Of a stretch of 26,178 nucleotides of DNA, positions 9,037-16,085 are shown in pieces; the first letter of the stretch is position 1, and each line of letters opens with the position of its first letter. The notes beneath the pieces are model-generated. The model was not told the DNA's origin, made no database searches, and worked only from the letters and a program-made list of their open reading frames with translations. The stretch is from a virus. Position numbers and translations under genes: made by a program. The DNA lies in the IMG/VR virus record IMGVR_UViG_3300030107_004486, positions 11,763 through 37,940 of that record; one strand, written 5' to 3'.

Positions 9037-10977
9037 ATGGCTGTCAGCAGCACATTAACAACCGTGAGTTATTCGGGGAACGGATCAACTACGTCTTTTG
9101 CCGTCAGCTTCCCTTTCCAGGGAACCGGCGCAACTGCGGAGCTTGAGGTCGTTGAACGCGTAATTGCAACTGGCGCGGAAACGGTCAAGAGCTACACGAC
9201 GCACTACACCGTAAGCGGCGGCAACGGATCAACCGGCACTGTCACGGCGGCATCTGCGCCAGCGGATACCGTGCAGTGGCACATCCGGCGAACGACTACC
9301 AGAACGCAAACCGTTGACTACACGGCCAACGATCCATTCCCTGCCGATACGCACGAACTGGCCCTTGATAGGCTGGCGATGGCAACGCAGGAATTGCAGG
9401 AAGAATCAAACAGATCGTTTAAGGTAAGTCGTACAAACGCTATCACCACGCCGGAATTTGTAGATAACGCTGCGACACGCGCCAGTAAACTTCTGGGCTT
9501 TGACAGCGACGGTGATCTGGAAGCGACCACTGGCCGCGTGTCATCAGTCAGCGTTTCCAACGTAGCAACAAGCAGCGGCGCACCTGGCACAGCTACAGCC
9601 AGCTTTACCACATCGAGCGGCGCACTGGCGCTCGGCATACCTATTGGGCAGACAGGCCACGCTGGTATCAGCATGCAGTATTCAACGACAACTGCGGACG
9701 CTGATCCCGGCGCTGGGTTTATCCGGTTAAATAATGCGTCCCTGAACAGCGCGACGATTATGTATGTCGATGATTCAGACGGCACCACAGATATAAGCGC
9801 GTGGGTGCAATCGTGGGACAACAGCACCAGCGGTTCAAAAGGTTTTATTACGATTGCTGGCAACCCGAATAGTTCGTCTCCGCTGGTAATTTTTAAGGTC
9901 AATGGCGCGGTTACAGACGCCAGCGGCTATACCAAGGTGCCGGTTGCGTATGTTGCTGGGTCTACCAGCATTAGCAACAGTGCCGAAATATCGGTGCAAT
10001 TCTCACCGGCTGGCGATGGCGATGTAGCTGGGCTTGATTACACATTCAGCACAACCACAACCGACAGCGACCCCGGAACGGGAACGCTGCGGTTGAACCA
10101 CGGCACAATCGGAAGCGCGACAGCAATCTACATCGACGACAGTGACGCTAATTCGGCGGATGTGTCTGCGTATCTTTTGACGTGGGACGACAGCACAAAC
10201 ACTGCTGATCGCGGAACAATTTACATAACGAAGAAAAGCGCACCTGCGAACTACGCAATCTTCAAAGTGAGCGGCGCATCAACCGATGCTTCCGGCTACG
10301 TCAAGTTGGCGGTGACGCATGTAGACAGCAACGGCAGCTTTAGTGACGCCGATGAAATAGCGGTTGAGTTTAACCGCACCGGAAACGCAGGTGACTTGCA
10401 AGACCCGACAACGACGCGCGGTGACATTATTACGCGCGGCGCATCAGCTATAGGCCGGTTGGCAGTTGGTTCTGCAAACCGAGTGTTGATCTCAGACGGC
10501 ACTGACCCTGCATATGGTCAAGTTCCATTAGCGACGGCGGTAAGCGGCACTTTGCCAGTAGCAAACGGCGGTACGGGCGCAACCAGTCTTGCATCAGCAA
10601 ACATTGTCGCAACCAACGCGCAGAATACCTTCACCAAAGCGCAGCTTCCAAGCACCCACACCGCTGCGTTGTCGGCAACCAGCGGCGTTTTAGATTACGA
10701 CACCTACCAGAACTTCATCATCACGCTGGCAGCAGGGTCGAACACGCTTGCAGCGCCGACGACCGAGGCGAGCCAAGTCGGACAATGCGGCGTCATCATA
10801 TTTGTCCAGCCCTCCAGCGGCAGCGCGGCAACGCTTTCGCTGCACGGTGATTATGAAACGGCAGCGGCGGCTGGGATCACGTTGAGTACGGCCAATGACG
10901 ACTACGATCTCGTCGCATACTGTGTCCGCGCAGATAATTCTATCCTTCTCTCCCAAGCGCAACTGAACTTCGGGTGA
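9037..10977 (+). CDS. Tail fibre protein with T7-type N-terminal attachment domain
   Basis: 646 aa; SD aagga 9 nt before the ATG. Residues 1-140 (VSYSGNGSTTSFAVSFPFQG, TVDYTANDPFPADTHELALD, RLAMATQELQEESNRSF) are the classic N-terminal domain that fixes T7-type fibres to the podovirus tail. Two homologous beta-rich modules of about 120 residues follow (about 209-328 and 329-452; each opens with an S/F-S-TTTxxxDPG...RLN motif, then A.I.YIDDSD...W.DST and IFKV.GA.TDASGY). A glycine-rich LPVANGGTGATS motif near residues 505-520, common in fibre shafts, precedes a C-terminal receptor-side domain. The gene is one of two adhesion genes in tandem (the next is at 10982). Trimerisation is expected from the family but not visible here. 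Confidence 0.85.
   Translation: MAVSSTLTTVSYSGNGSTTSFAVSFPFQGTGATAELEVVERVIATGAETVKSYTTHYTVSGGNGSTGTVTAASAPADTVQWHIRRTTTRTQTVDYTANDPFPADTHELALDRLAMATQELQEESNRSFKVSRTNAITTPEFVDNAATRASKLLGFDSDGDLEATTGRVSSVSVSNVATSSGAPGTATASFTTSSGALALGIPIGQTGHAGISMQYSTTTADADPGAGFIRLNNASLNSATIMYVDDSDGTTDISAWVQSWDNSTSGSKGFITIAGNPNSSSPLVIFKVNGAVTDASGYTKVPVAYVAGSTSISNSAEISVQFSPAGDGDVAGLDYTFSTTTTDSDPGTGTLRLNHGTIGSATAIYIDDSDANSADVSAYLLTWDDSTNTADRGTIYITKKSAPANYAIFKVSGASTDASGYVKLAVTHVDSNGSFSDADEIAVEFNRTGNAGDLQDPTTTRGDIITRGASAIGRLAVGSANRVLISDGTDPAYGQVPLATAVSGTLPVANGGTGATSLASANIVATNAQNTFTKAQLPSTHTAALSATSGVLDYDTYQNFIITLAAGSNTLAAPTTEASQVGQCGVIIFVQPSSGSAATLSLHGDYETAAAAGITLSTANDDYDLVAYCVRADNSILLSQAQLNFG
9661..10392 (+). repeat. 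Duplicated ~120-residue module within the tail fibre
   Basis: Two adjacent in-frame segments (9661-10020 and 10021-10392) encode modules with shared motifs at matching positions: STTTADADPG / STTTTDSDPG, YVDDSDGTTDISAW / YIDDSDANSADVSAY, and IFKVNGAVTDASGYTKV / IFKVSGASTDASGYVKL. The protein similarity is clear while the DNA has diverged, so the duplication is old. Confidence 0.8.
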
Positions 10978-10981
10978 TCTG

Positions 10982-13360
10982 ATGTTCACTGAACCCGGAC
11001 AGTTTTTTGCCGCGAGCGCGGATTATGAAATAGAGCAGTCGATCCGTTTCAACGACGACGATTCTGCTTATTTGGAATGGTCTGGTTACAGCGGTTCGCC
11101 AACGAGCGGCACTGATTGCACGTTTTCGTTTTGGGTAAAGCGTTGCAGATTAGGTGCTACGCAAGTTTGTATCTATGGTGGCGATGCCAGTGGATCAACT
11201 TACGAAATGATTAGGTTTGACTCGGACGATCAGTTTCGAGTTGCCCAAGCAAGCAGTGCCTACGATTTAACAACTACGCAAGTTTTTCGGGACGTTGCGG
11301 CCTGGAGTCATTTTGTCGTCGCATTTGACACCGACGATTCAACCGCTGCCGACCGAATAAAAATGTATCACAACGGGTCTCGCATTACTGATTTTAGTGT
11401 TCAAACAAACCCGTCCAGTGGATACGTCACAAACCTTAACACGGGCGGTTCTGGTGAAGCAATTCAGATTGGTCGAGAGGGTGGCAACTCACAATTCCTT
11501 GATGGCTACATGGCTGAAATTGTTTTTATTGACGGGCAAGCACTAACCCCATCTAGCTTTGGTGAAACTAACAATGATGGTGTGTGGATACCGAAAAATC
11601 CGTCAAGTCTGACGTTTGGCACTAACGGCTATTACCTAAAAGGACAGGACAGTTCTGCGCTAGGCGACGATACCAGCGGCAACGGGAATGATTTTACGTC
11701 ATCTGGCTTGGCAGCGGCGGATCAAGTCACAGACAGTCCAACTAACAACTGGTGCGTCTGGAATCCTATCGACACTTCGTTCAACGACAACACAACCAGC
11801 GATGGAAATTTAAAAATTACGACAGCTAGTCCCGGCTACACTCGTTTTCAGCTTGGCACAATTGGAGTGACCAGCGGCAAATGGGAGTGGAAATGGACCC
11901 CTACAGATAGCTTGTCTGACGGCGGAATTGGTGTGGACGACGGCACCAGCCAAGCGGCGACCGGGGCATCAAGCGGGGCTTTGAGTAGCCAAAGCGCGAA
12001 CGGTGTAATCTATCGAAGCGGCGGGACAAAACTTGTTAACGGTAGCGCGACTTCTTACGGAGACAGTTTTGCGGCAGATGATGTTATCCGTGTTCAATTA
12101 GATCTGGATTCTGGCACAAAAACGATTGAGTTTTTTAAAAACGATTCCAGCCAAGGCACGATAAACTTAAACGATAATGTTACATATTTTCCGGCACAGT
12201 TTTCCGCCGATGCTGGATTAGTCACTGTCGCTGATTTTGGGCAAGGCGGATTTACTCCAGCTTCCGGGTTTGATGCACTTAACGCAAATAATTTGTCAGA
12301 CCCAACAATCGCTGATCCATCCGCGCATTTCCAGACCACGCTCTACGCAGGTAATGGATCAACGCAGTCGATCACCAACGGTGGCAATTCTGATCTGCAA
12401 CCAGATTTAATTTGGATCAAAAACCGCAGCGCGGCGGACAGCCACGTTCTGACCGATAGCGTGCGCGGTGCAACAAAAATTCTGGCAACCGATTCAACGG
12501 GTGCCGAAAGCACTGACGCAGATACGGTGACGGCGTTTGCAAGCGACGGCTTTGCGTTAGGCGACGACGACAAGGTTAACACCTCGTCCGAAAATTATGT
12601 CGCATGGCAGTGGAAAGCTGACAGCGCATGGTCTGAAGACGCGACGGGAAATATCGTTGCCAGTTCCGGTCGGCGGAATACAACAGCAGGATTTTCGATA
12701 GCGTCGTGGACGCATCAAACAAGCGGCAACTACGCGATCCGGCACGGCCTATCGACAACCCCGGAATTTTTTATGACCAAATCGCGAGACAATACGGTCA
12801 ACTGGGATTGCTGGCATAAAGACCTCGCCGATACCGCAAAAAGATTGCTTATGACTACCGCCGCCGAATCGACCGCTTATTGGGTTGACGCAAGCGATAG
12901 CGCCGATGGCAGCGGAAGCTACGGCGACATTAGCAGCGGTGAAAGCCCGGTTACTTCGTCACTTTTCGGTTTTCAGCATGACAACTTTTCTGCGACCGAC
13001 GACGTTGTTGGGTACTTCTGGCATGGCGTCGAAAATTTTAGCAAGTTTGGTAGTTACACTGGCAACGGTAATGCAGACGGTCCCTTTATTTACACAGGCT
13101 TCAAGCCAGCTTTTCTCATGTACAAAGTCATCAGCACTACGGATAGCTGGGAAATGTACGACGATGCGCGGCAGGGGTTCAACGTGCATGGCACGCAGCT
13201 AAAGGCCAATCTAAGCAACGCTGAAACCGATGACACCCGTGTCGATATTCTTAGCAACGGCTTTAAGCCTAGGTCAAACAATACAGCGGTGAACGCTGCA
13301 CAGAGCTATATTTTTGCAGCATTTGCTGAAAACCCGTTCAAAACAGCGACGGCACGATAG
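10982..13360 (+). CDS. Phage adhesion / tail fibre-associated protein with LamG- and SPRY-like domains
   Basis: This 792-aa protein starts 4 nt after the tail fibre stop. Residues about 12-200 have a concanavalin-like (LamG) pattern (SIRFNDDDSAYLEWSG, TFSFWVKR, FVVAFDTDDSTAADRIKMYHNG, FLDGYMAEIVFIDGQALTPSSFG). Residues about 275-425 have a SPRY-like pattern (GKWEWKWTPTDSL, GVDDGT, DDVIRVQLDLDSGTKTIEFFKND). The C-terminal third (QPDLIWIKNRSA, VAWQWKADSAW, GVENFSKFGSYTGNGNADGPFIYTGFKPAF, spread over about 470-740) is the part I associate with the DUF7483 family of phage proteins. Lectin folds at the tail tip suggest binding of cell-surface glycan. The last residues (YIFAAFAENPFK) are a typical ending for this family. 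Function is inferred. Confidence 0.75.
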   Translation: MFTEPGQFFAASADYEIEQSIRFNDDDSAYLEWSGYSGSPTSGTDCTFSFWVKRCRLGATQVCIYGGDASGSTYEMIRFDSDDQFRVAQASSAYDLTTTQVFRDVAAWSHFVVAFDTDDSTAADRIKMYHNGSRITDFSVQTNPSSGYVTNLNTGGSGEAIQIGREGGNSQFLDGYMAEIVFIDGQALTPSSFGETNNDGVWIPKNPSSLTFGTNGYYLKGQDSSALGDDTSGNGNDFTSSGLAAADQVTDSPTNNWCVWNPIDTSFNDNTTSDGNLKITTASPGYTRFQLGTIGVTSGKWEWKWTPTDSLSDGGIGVDDGTSQAATGASSGALSSQSANGVIYRSGGTKLVNGSATSYGDSFAADDVIRVQLDLDSGTKTIEFFKNDSSQGTINLNDNVTYFPAQFSADAGLVTVADFGQGGFTPASGFDALNANNLSDPTIADPSAHFQTTLYAGNGSTQSITNGGNSDLQPDLIWIKNRSAADSHVLTDSVRGATKILATDSTGAESTDADTVTAFASDGFALGDDDKVNTSSENYVAWQWKADSAWSEDATGNIVASSGRRNTTAGFSIASWTHQTSGNYAIRHGLSTTPEFFMTKSRDNTVNWDCWHKDLADTAKRLLMTTAAESTAYWVDASDSADGSGSYGDISSGESPVTSSLFGFQHDNFSATDDVVGYFWHGVENFSKFGSYTGNGNADGPFIYTGFKPAFLMYKVISTTDSWEMYDDARQGFNVHGTQLKANLSNAETDDTRVDILSNGFKPRSNNTAVNAAQSYIFAAFAENPFKTATAR

Positions 13361-13369
13361 GAGAAATCT

Positions 13370-13900
13370 ATGTGGAAATATGGCGAACAAACCATCCGCG
13401 AGCATCGCGCTTGGACGGATAGCGACGGCATCCAGCACCCGCGGAACTGGCATATTTGGTCAGCGGAAGAAAAGGCAGCGCATGGGCTAAAAGAAGTTAT
13501 ACCGGAAACTCCGCCAGATTCGCGGCTATATACTTGGTCGCAAAATGCAGACGGCACGATAAATAAAAAGGCCAAGGCGTTGGACGATAGCGGTTCCGGC
13601 GATGATCTGGTCAAGGGTGTGAAAACCAGTCTGAAGGATGAGGTGAACATTCAGCAAGGTTCGCTGCTTTCGCAAACGGACTGGTATCTAATTCGCAAGG
13701 CCGATAAAGGCACCGCAATTCCTGACGCAATTCAAACTTACCGAGACGCAATCCGCACCAAAGGCGATGAGATGAAGGCCGCGATTGATGATGCGACTGA
13801 CACCGCTGCTGTAGCTGCGCTGTTTTTAACGCACGCGCTTAACGACGACGGCAGCATGAGCAAGTCCGGCATTCTCTACGACTGGCCAGAGTTAGAATAA
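13370..13900 (+). CDS. Tail fibre assembly / DUF4376-like protein
   Basis: 176 aa with a strong SD (aggag, 8 nt before ATG). The N-terminal part is Trp-rich (MWKYGEQTI, HPRNWHIWSAEEKAAHGL); the middle has LYTWSQNADGTINKK; the C-terminal part has QTDWYLIRKADKGTAIPDAIQTYRDAIR. The C-terminal 'QTDWxLIRxxDxGxxIPxxIxxYRxAIR' pattern is a hallmark of phage tail-fibre assembly/DUF4376-type proteins. The position right after the adhesion genes supports a chaperone or fibre-tip role. It overlaps the next gene by 1 nt (TAATG). The family assignment is by motif only. Confidence 0.65.
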   Translation: MWKYGEQTIREHRAWTDSDGIQHPRNWHIWSAEEKAAHGLKEVIPETPPDSRLYTWSQNADGTINKKAKALDDSGSGDDLVKGVKTSLKDEVNIQQGSLLSQTDWYLIRKADKGTAIPDAIQTYRDAIRTKGDEMKAAIDDATDTAAVAALFLTHALNDDGSMSKSGILYDWPELE

Positions 13901-14199
13901 TGAAATGGTGGGTATGGCTTATGTTCTTTGGTGCCGTCATTTTGACGGCTTTTTTTATCCGCACCCCTGTTGCCGCCCAAAGTTTTTGTTTTCCAAACAT
14001 GCAAACCGCCGTGGCGGAAGCCCAAAAGCACGGCGAAATTTTTCGTTATTCCGTTGTTATGAAGATTGGCGCGTTGGTACATATTTTTGCAAGCGAAAAA
14101 ACCATGACAATTCTGATTGAGCAACCTGACGGTCGGGTTTGCACGGGGGACGCGCTAATCGGAGATATTGTCAAAAATGTCAGGGACACCTGTGTTTAA
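13900..14199 (+). CDS. Small exported or membrane-anchored protein of unknown function (lysis cassette edge)
   Basis: 99 aa. Residues 4-20 are strongly hydrophobic (WWVWLMFFGAVILTAFF), followed by RTPVAAQS, which offers a signal-peptidase site near A26. The mature part has cysteines at C30 and near the C-terminus (VCTGDAL, RDTCV), consistent with a periplasmic disulphide protein. There is no lipobox, so it is not an obvious outer-membrane spanin. It is joined to both neighbours by TAATG overlaps and sits just before the TM/coiled-coil, holin and endolysin genes. A lysis-related or envelope role is possible, but I do not recognise the family. Confidence 0.6.
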   Translation: MKWWVWLMFFGAVILTAFFIRTPVAAQSFCFPNMQTAVAEAQKHGEIFRYSVVMKIGALVHIFASEKTMTILIEQPDGRVCTGDALIGDIVKNVRDTCV

Positions 14200-14561
14200 T
14201 GGACGGCGCGATAGACCTACGTTTAGTCCTGACGCTGGGCGGAATACTGTTCTCGGTGGCGGGGGCCGCTGCCGTGGCGCGGTTGCAGATTAAGCAACTA
14301 GCCGACGAGTGCGGCGAGCTACAGCATTTATTCCGAAAACTGGATGCGCGGTACGACAAACTTCACACGCTGACTGAGACGCAAGAACAACGCATTGACG
14401 TTCTGGCAAAAATGAACAGTCCCGACAAATTGGAATTTCGCAACCGTGAAATATCAAGATTGCTGGCGGACACCGCGAACGCGCTGGATCGCGTGAAGCA
14501 TTTGGAGGTGATGCACAATACAAAGCATCCACCCGTATCGAATGAAAGAAGGGCAGAATGA
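14199..14561 (+). CDS. Membrane-anchored coiled-coil protein (i-spanin / DUF2730-like)
   Basis: I choose the ATG at 14199 (overlapping TAATG with the upstream stop) rather than one 60 nt upstream, because it gives a 120-aa protein that begins directly with a membrane helix (residues about 7-27, LRLVLTLGGILFSVAGAAA). A long charged helix follows (about 28-110, IKQLADECGELQHLFRKLDA, LLADTANALDRVKHLEVM). An N-terminal anchor with a periplasmic coiled coil is the layout of inner-membrane spanins and of DUF2730 proteins, both found in phage lysis cassettes. It overlaps the holin gene by 4 nt (ATGA). I cannot tell the two alternatives apart. Confidence 0.6.
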   Translation: MDGAIDLRLVLTLGGILFSVAGAAAVARLQIKQLADECGELQHLFRKLDARYDKLHTLTETQEQRIDVLAKMNSPDKLEFRNREISRLLADTANALDRVKHLEVMHNTKHPPVSNERRAE

Positions 14562-14956
14562 TCGGACTAATCGCAGGGCTGGTTAAACCGCTGGTCGGCG
14601 GCGTCGTTGATTACGTCAAAACAGGACAGGAAATCAAAAAGGCTGAGAAGGAAAACAAGGCGCGTCTGATGCGCGACACGCAATCCAATAACCATGAATG
14701 GGAAATGGCTTCGTTAAGCGACAAAGATCGGTGGCTTAGACGCATTTCGTTTTCAATGTTCAGCGCACCTTTTATATGGGCGTTGTTCGATCCCGTCGGC
14801 GTAGAGGTCTATTTCAACATTGCGTTAAGCGCCGTGCCGGAATGGTGGTTGGAGTTGTATGGTTGCATGATTGGTGGCGTCTGGGGTATCAGCGCGTTAA
14901 AGAACACGATGCCCGCGCTTGTTGGCGGCGTTGTAAAAGCAGTGCGTAAAAAGTGA
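14558..14956 (+). CDS. Holin, 3-TM (gene-transfer-agent-type) family
   Basis: 132 aa. An N-terminal amphipathic glycine-rich helix (residues 2-20) precedes a charged linker (21-58, KKAEKENKARLMRDTQ), then hydrophobic segments at about 62-80 (ISFSMFSAPFIWALFDPVG) and 98-115 (LELYGCMIGGVWGISALK), with a shorter one between. The layout, ending in a glycine-rich helix and basic tail (VKAVRKK), matches the 'holin of 3TMs, GTA-related' family. Holins perforate the inner membrane at the end of infection to release or activate the endolysin. The neighbour directly downstream, overlapping by GTGA, is the endolysin, which supports the call. Confidence 0.75.
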   Translation: MIGLIAGLVKPLVGGVVDYVKTGQEIKKAEKENKARLMRDTQSNNHEWEMASLSDKDRWLRRISFSMFSAPFIWALFDPVGVEVYFNIALSAVPEWWLELYGCMIGGVWGISALKNTMPALVGGVVKAVRKK

Positions 14957-15402
14957 CCTTTGAAGAAAAGCTGCGGCTGACGCTAGAGATAGACGAAGGC
15001 CGTGTGCCTGAAGTTTATTTGTGCAGCCAAGACGTGGCTACATTTGGTATTGGCCATGCGATAAAGCCAGAAGATCCCGAATACGGCTTGCCGGTCGGCA
15101 CCGCAATATCCGATCAGCGCATAACGGCTGCGTTCGAGCAGGACATGGAACAGTGCTTGGCAGACGCGCAATGGCTGGTGCCGGATTTTGCTGACCTGCC
15201 AAAAGACGCGGCCGTGACGGTTGCTTCGTTATCGTTCCAATTGGGGTTGCCACGGTACGCAAAGTTTAAACGTCACCTTGCTGCCGTTAACGCACATGAC
15301 TGGCAGACCGCTGCTGCTGAATTGCGCGATTCAAAACTTTACCAGCAAACGCCCGCGCGCACAGAACGCCACGCTGAACGGTTAGAAAAACTTGCCGTTT
15401 AG
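14953..15402 (+). CDS. Endolysin, GH24 (T4-type) lysozyme
   Basis: 149 aa starting with GTG, overlapping the holin stop (GTGA). It has the T4-lysozyme active-site region EGRVPEVYLCSQDVATFGIGH, with catalytic Glu at residue 15 and Thr at 30 in the E-x8-x-x5-T spacing. The position of T4 Asp20 is a Cys (C24), a variant seen in part of the family. The C-terminal half (FQLGLPRYAKFKRHLAAVN, LYQQTPARTERHAERL) matches the usual W/F...LR...W...GL...R..EREL ending. It cleaves the MurNAc-GlcNAc bond of peptidoglycan. No signal peptide or SAR anchor is visible, so release through the holin is expected. Confidence 0.9.
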   Translation: MTFEEKLRLTLEIDEGRVPEVYLCSQDVATFGIGHAIKPEDPEYGLPVGTAISDQRITAAFEQDMEQCLADAQWLVPDFADLPKDAAVTVASLSFQLGLPRYAKFKRHLAAVNAHDWQTAAAELRDSKLYQQTPARTERHAERLEKLAV

Positions 15403-15724
15403 ATCCCACGTTGACGGCGATGTTTGTGAAAGCATTTGTGCAGAATTTTTTATGCGCCAAGGATATTGGGTGTTTCTGACAACACAAGGCACGTCGCCAG
15501 TTGATATGGTGGTTGTCAATGAAAACGGTGCGCGGCTGATACAGGTTAAGAAGGATGGGATGCGCGTTAACCCTGGGCGCAGTAAGCCGGTGCGAATACA
15601 CCGTGTCAGGTCAAGTCTTCAAAAAGCTCTAAACGTGGAAATGGTTTACGTAGACGTAGACACTCGTAACGTTTTTGTTACTGACCACGATTACTCAATG
15701 AAGAAAAAGGACGCTGCTGTTTAG
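15392..15724 (+). CDS. Small PD-(D/E)XK-like nuclease
   Basis: 110 aa; the only start giving the full domain is TTG at 15392, overlapping the endolysin end by 11 nt. The fold pattern is a helix with E18 (ICAEFFMRQGYWVF), then SPVDMVVV (D38) and LIQVKK (Q51, K53), i.e. an E...D...QxK active site as in PD-(D/E)XK nucleases where Q replaces the second acid. This is typical of small resolvase- or homing-type nucleases. As the last late gene, it could trim or resolve packaged DNA, but that is a guess. Its 3' end overlaps a convergent minus-strand gene by 47 bp. Confidence 0.65.
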   Translation: MPFRSHVDGDVCESICAEFFMRQGYWVFLTTQGTSPVDMVVVNENGARLIQVKKDGMRVNPGRSKPVRIHRVRSSLQKALNVEMVYVDVDTRNVFVTDHDYSMKKKDAAV

Positions 15725-15950
15725 GCAATTGATTAGGGTATTCGATATCCCGGCTTTGCGCAGAAACGTATGTTTGGTCTGGTTGCACGAAAACGTCCGC
15801 AACAGTCGAAAACAATTCGATTGATCGTCGTTTAAAATTCAATGCATCGGTTTCGTCGTCAAACGAAAATGCGAAAAATTGATCGCCTTGATCTATGTAG
15901 AGATCGAACAATCCTGATTCGTCGTCTTTATCTATTTTTATCGTAATCAT
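15678..15950 (-). CDS. Hypothetical protein, 90 aa
   Basis: I place the start at the ATG at 15950, because it is preceded by an excellent SD (ggagggg, then six T) and the longer reading upstream is through a terminator hairpin. The product is acidic in the first half (MITIKIDKDDESGLFDLYID, FSFDDETDALNF) and polar in the tail; no domain is recognised. The SD is the 3' arm of the terminator described at 15951-15992, so ribosome access and termination may be linked. The last 47 bp overlap the convergent nuclease gene. It is probably the last, weakly transcribed gene of the integrase operon. Confidence 0.55.
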   Translation of the reverse strand: MITIKIDKDDESGLFDLYIDQGDQFFAFSFDDETDALNFKRRSIELFSTVADVFVQPDQTYVSAQSRDIEYPNQLPKQQRPFSSLSNRGQ

Positions 15951-15992
15951 AAAAAACCCCTCCGACGGGATAGAAAGCCACATCCGGAGGGG
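15951..15992 (-). terminator. Intrinsic terminator overlapping the ribosome site of the 90-aa gene
   Basis: On the minus strand an 8-bp stem CCCCTCCG/CGGAGGGG (15985-15992 with 15957-15964) and a 20-nt loop precede TTTTTT (15951-15956), directly followed by ATG at 15950. The 3' arm contains GGAGG, a strong Shine-Dalgarno sequence. The hairpin can end transcripts from the integrase operon and also hide the SD of any read-through transcript. Confidence 0.75.
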
Positions 15993-16007
15993 AAAGAAAA
16001 CGGCATA

Positions 16008-16085
16008 ATTTGCCGGCATTATTTGCCGGTATTATTTGCCGGTATTATTTGCCGGTATTATTTGCCGGTATTATCTGCCGGTAAT
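16008..16085. repeat. Six tandem 13-bp repeats (iteron-like)
   Basis: Units of 13 bp, consensus atttgccggtatt, start at 16008, 16021, 16034, 16047, 16060 and 16073. The four middle copies are identical; the first has gccggc and the last has atctgccggtaat. They span the 3' end of the winged-helix gene (its stop lies within the array) and the gap to the terminator. The unit has a CCGG palindromic centre. Length (13 bp is not a multiple of 3) and perfect spacing suggest protein-binding iterons or slippage expansion. Confidence 0.95.

Noticed and set aside
9318-9902. 194-aa minus-strand frame under the tail fibre gene
   Set aside because: It is a shadow of the strong tail fibre gene; no minus-strand operon or SD, and composition follows the opposite frame.
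14139-14198. Upstream start at 14139 for the TM/coiled-coil protein
   Set aside because: It would add a basic, Cys-rich stretch coded inside the previous gene; the ATG at 14199 overlaps the previous stop by TAATG and begins just before the membrane helix.
16008-16085. CRISPR array
   Set aside because: Repeats are 13 bp, directly tandem without spacers, and there are no cas genes.
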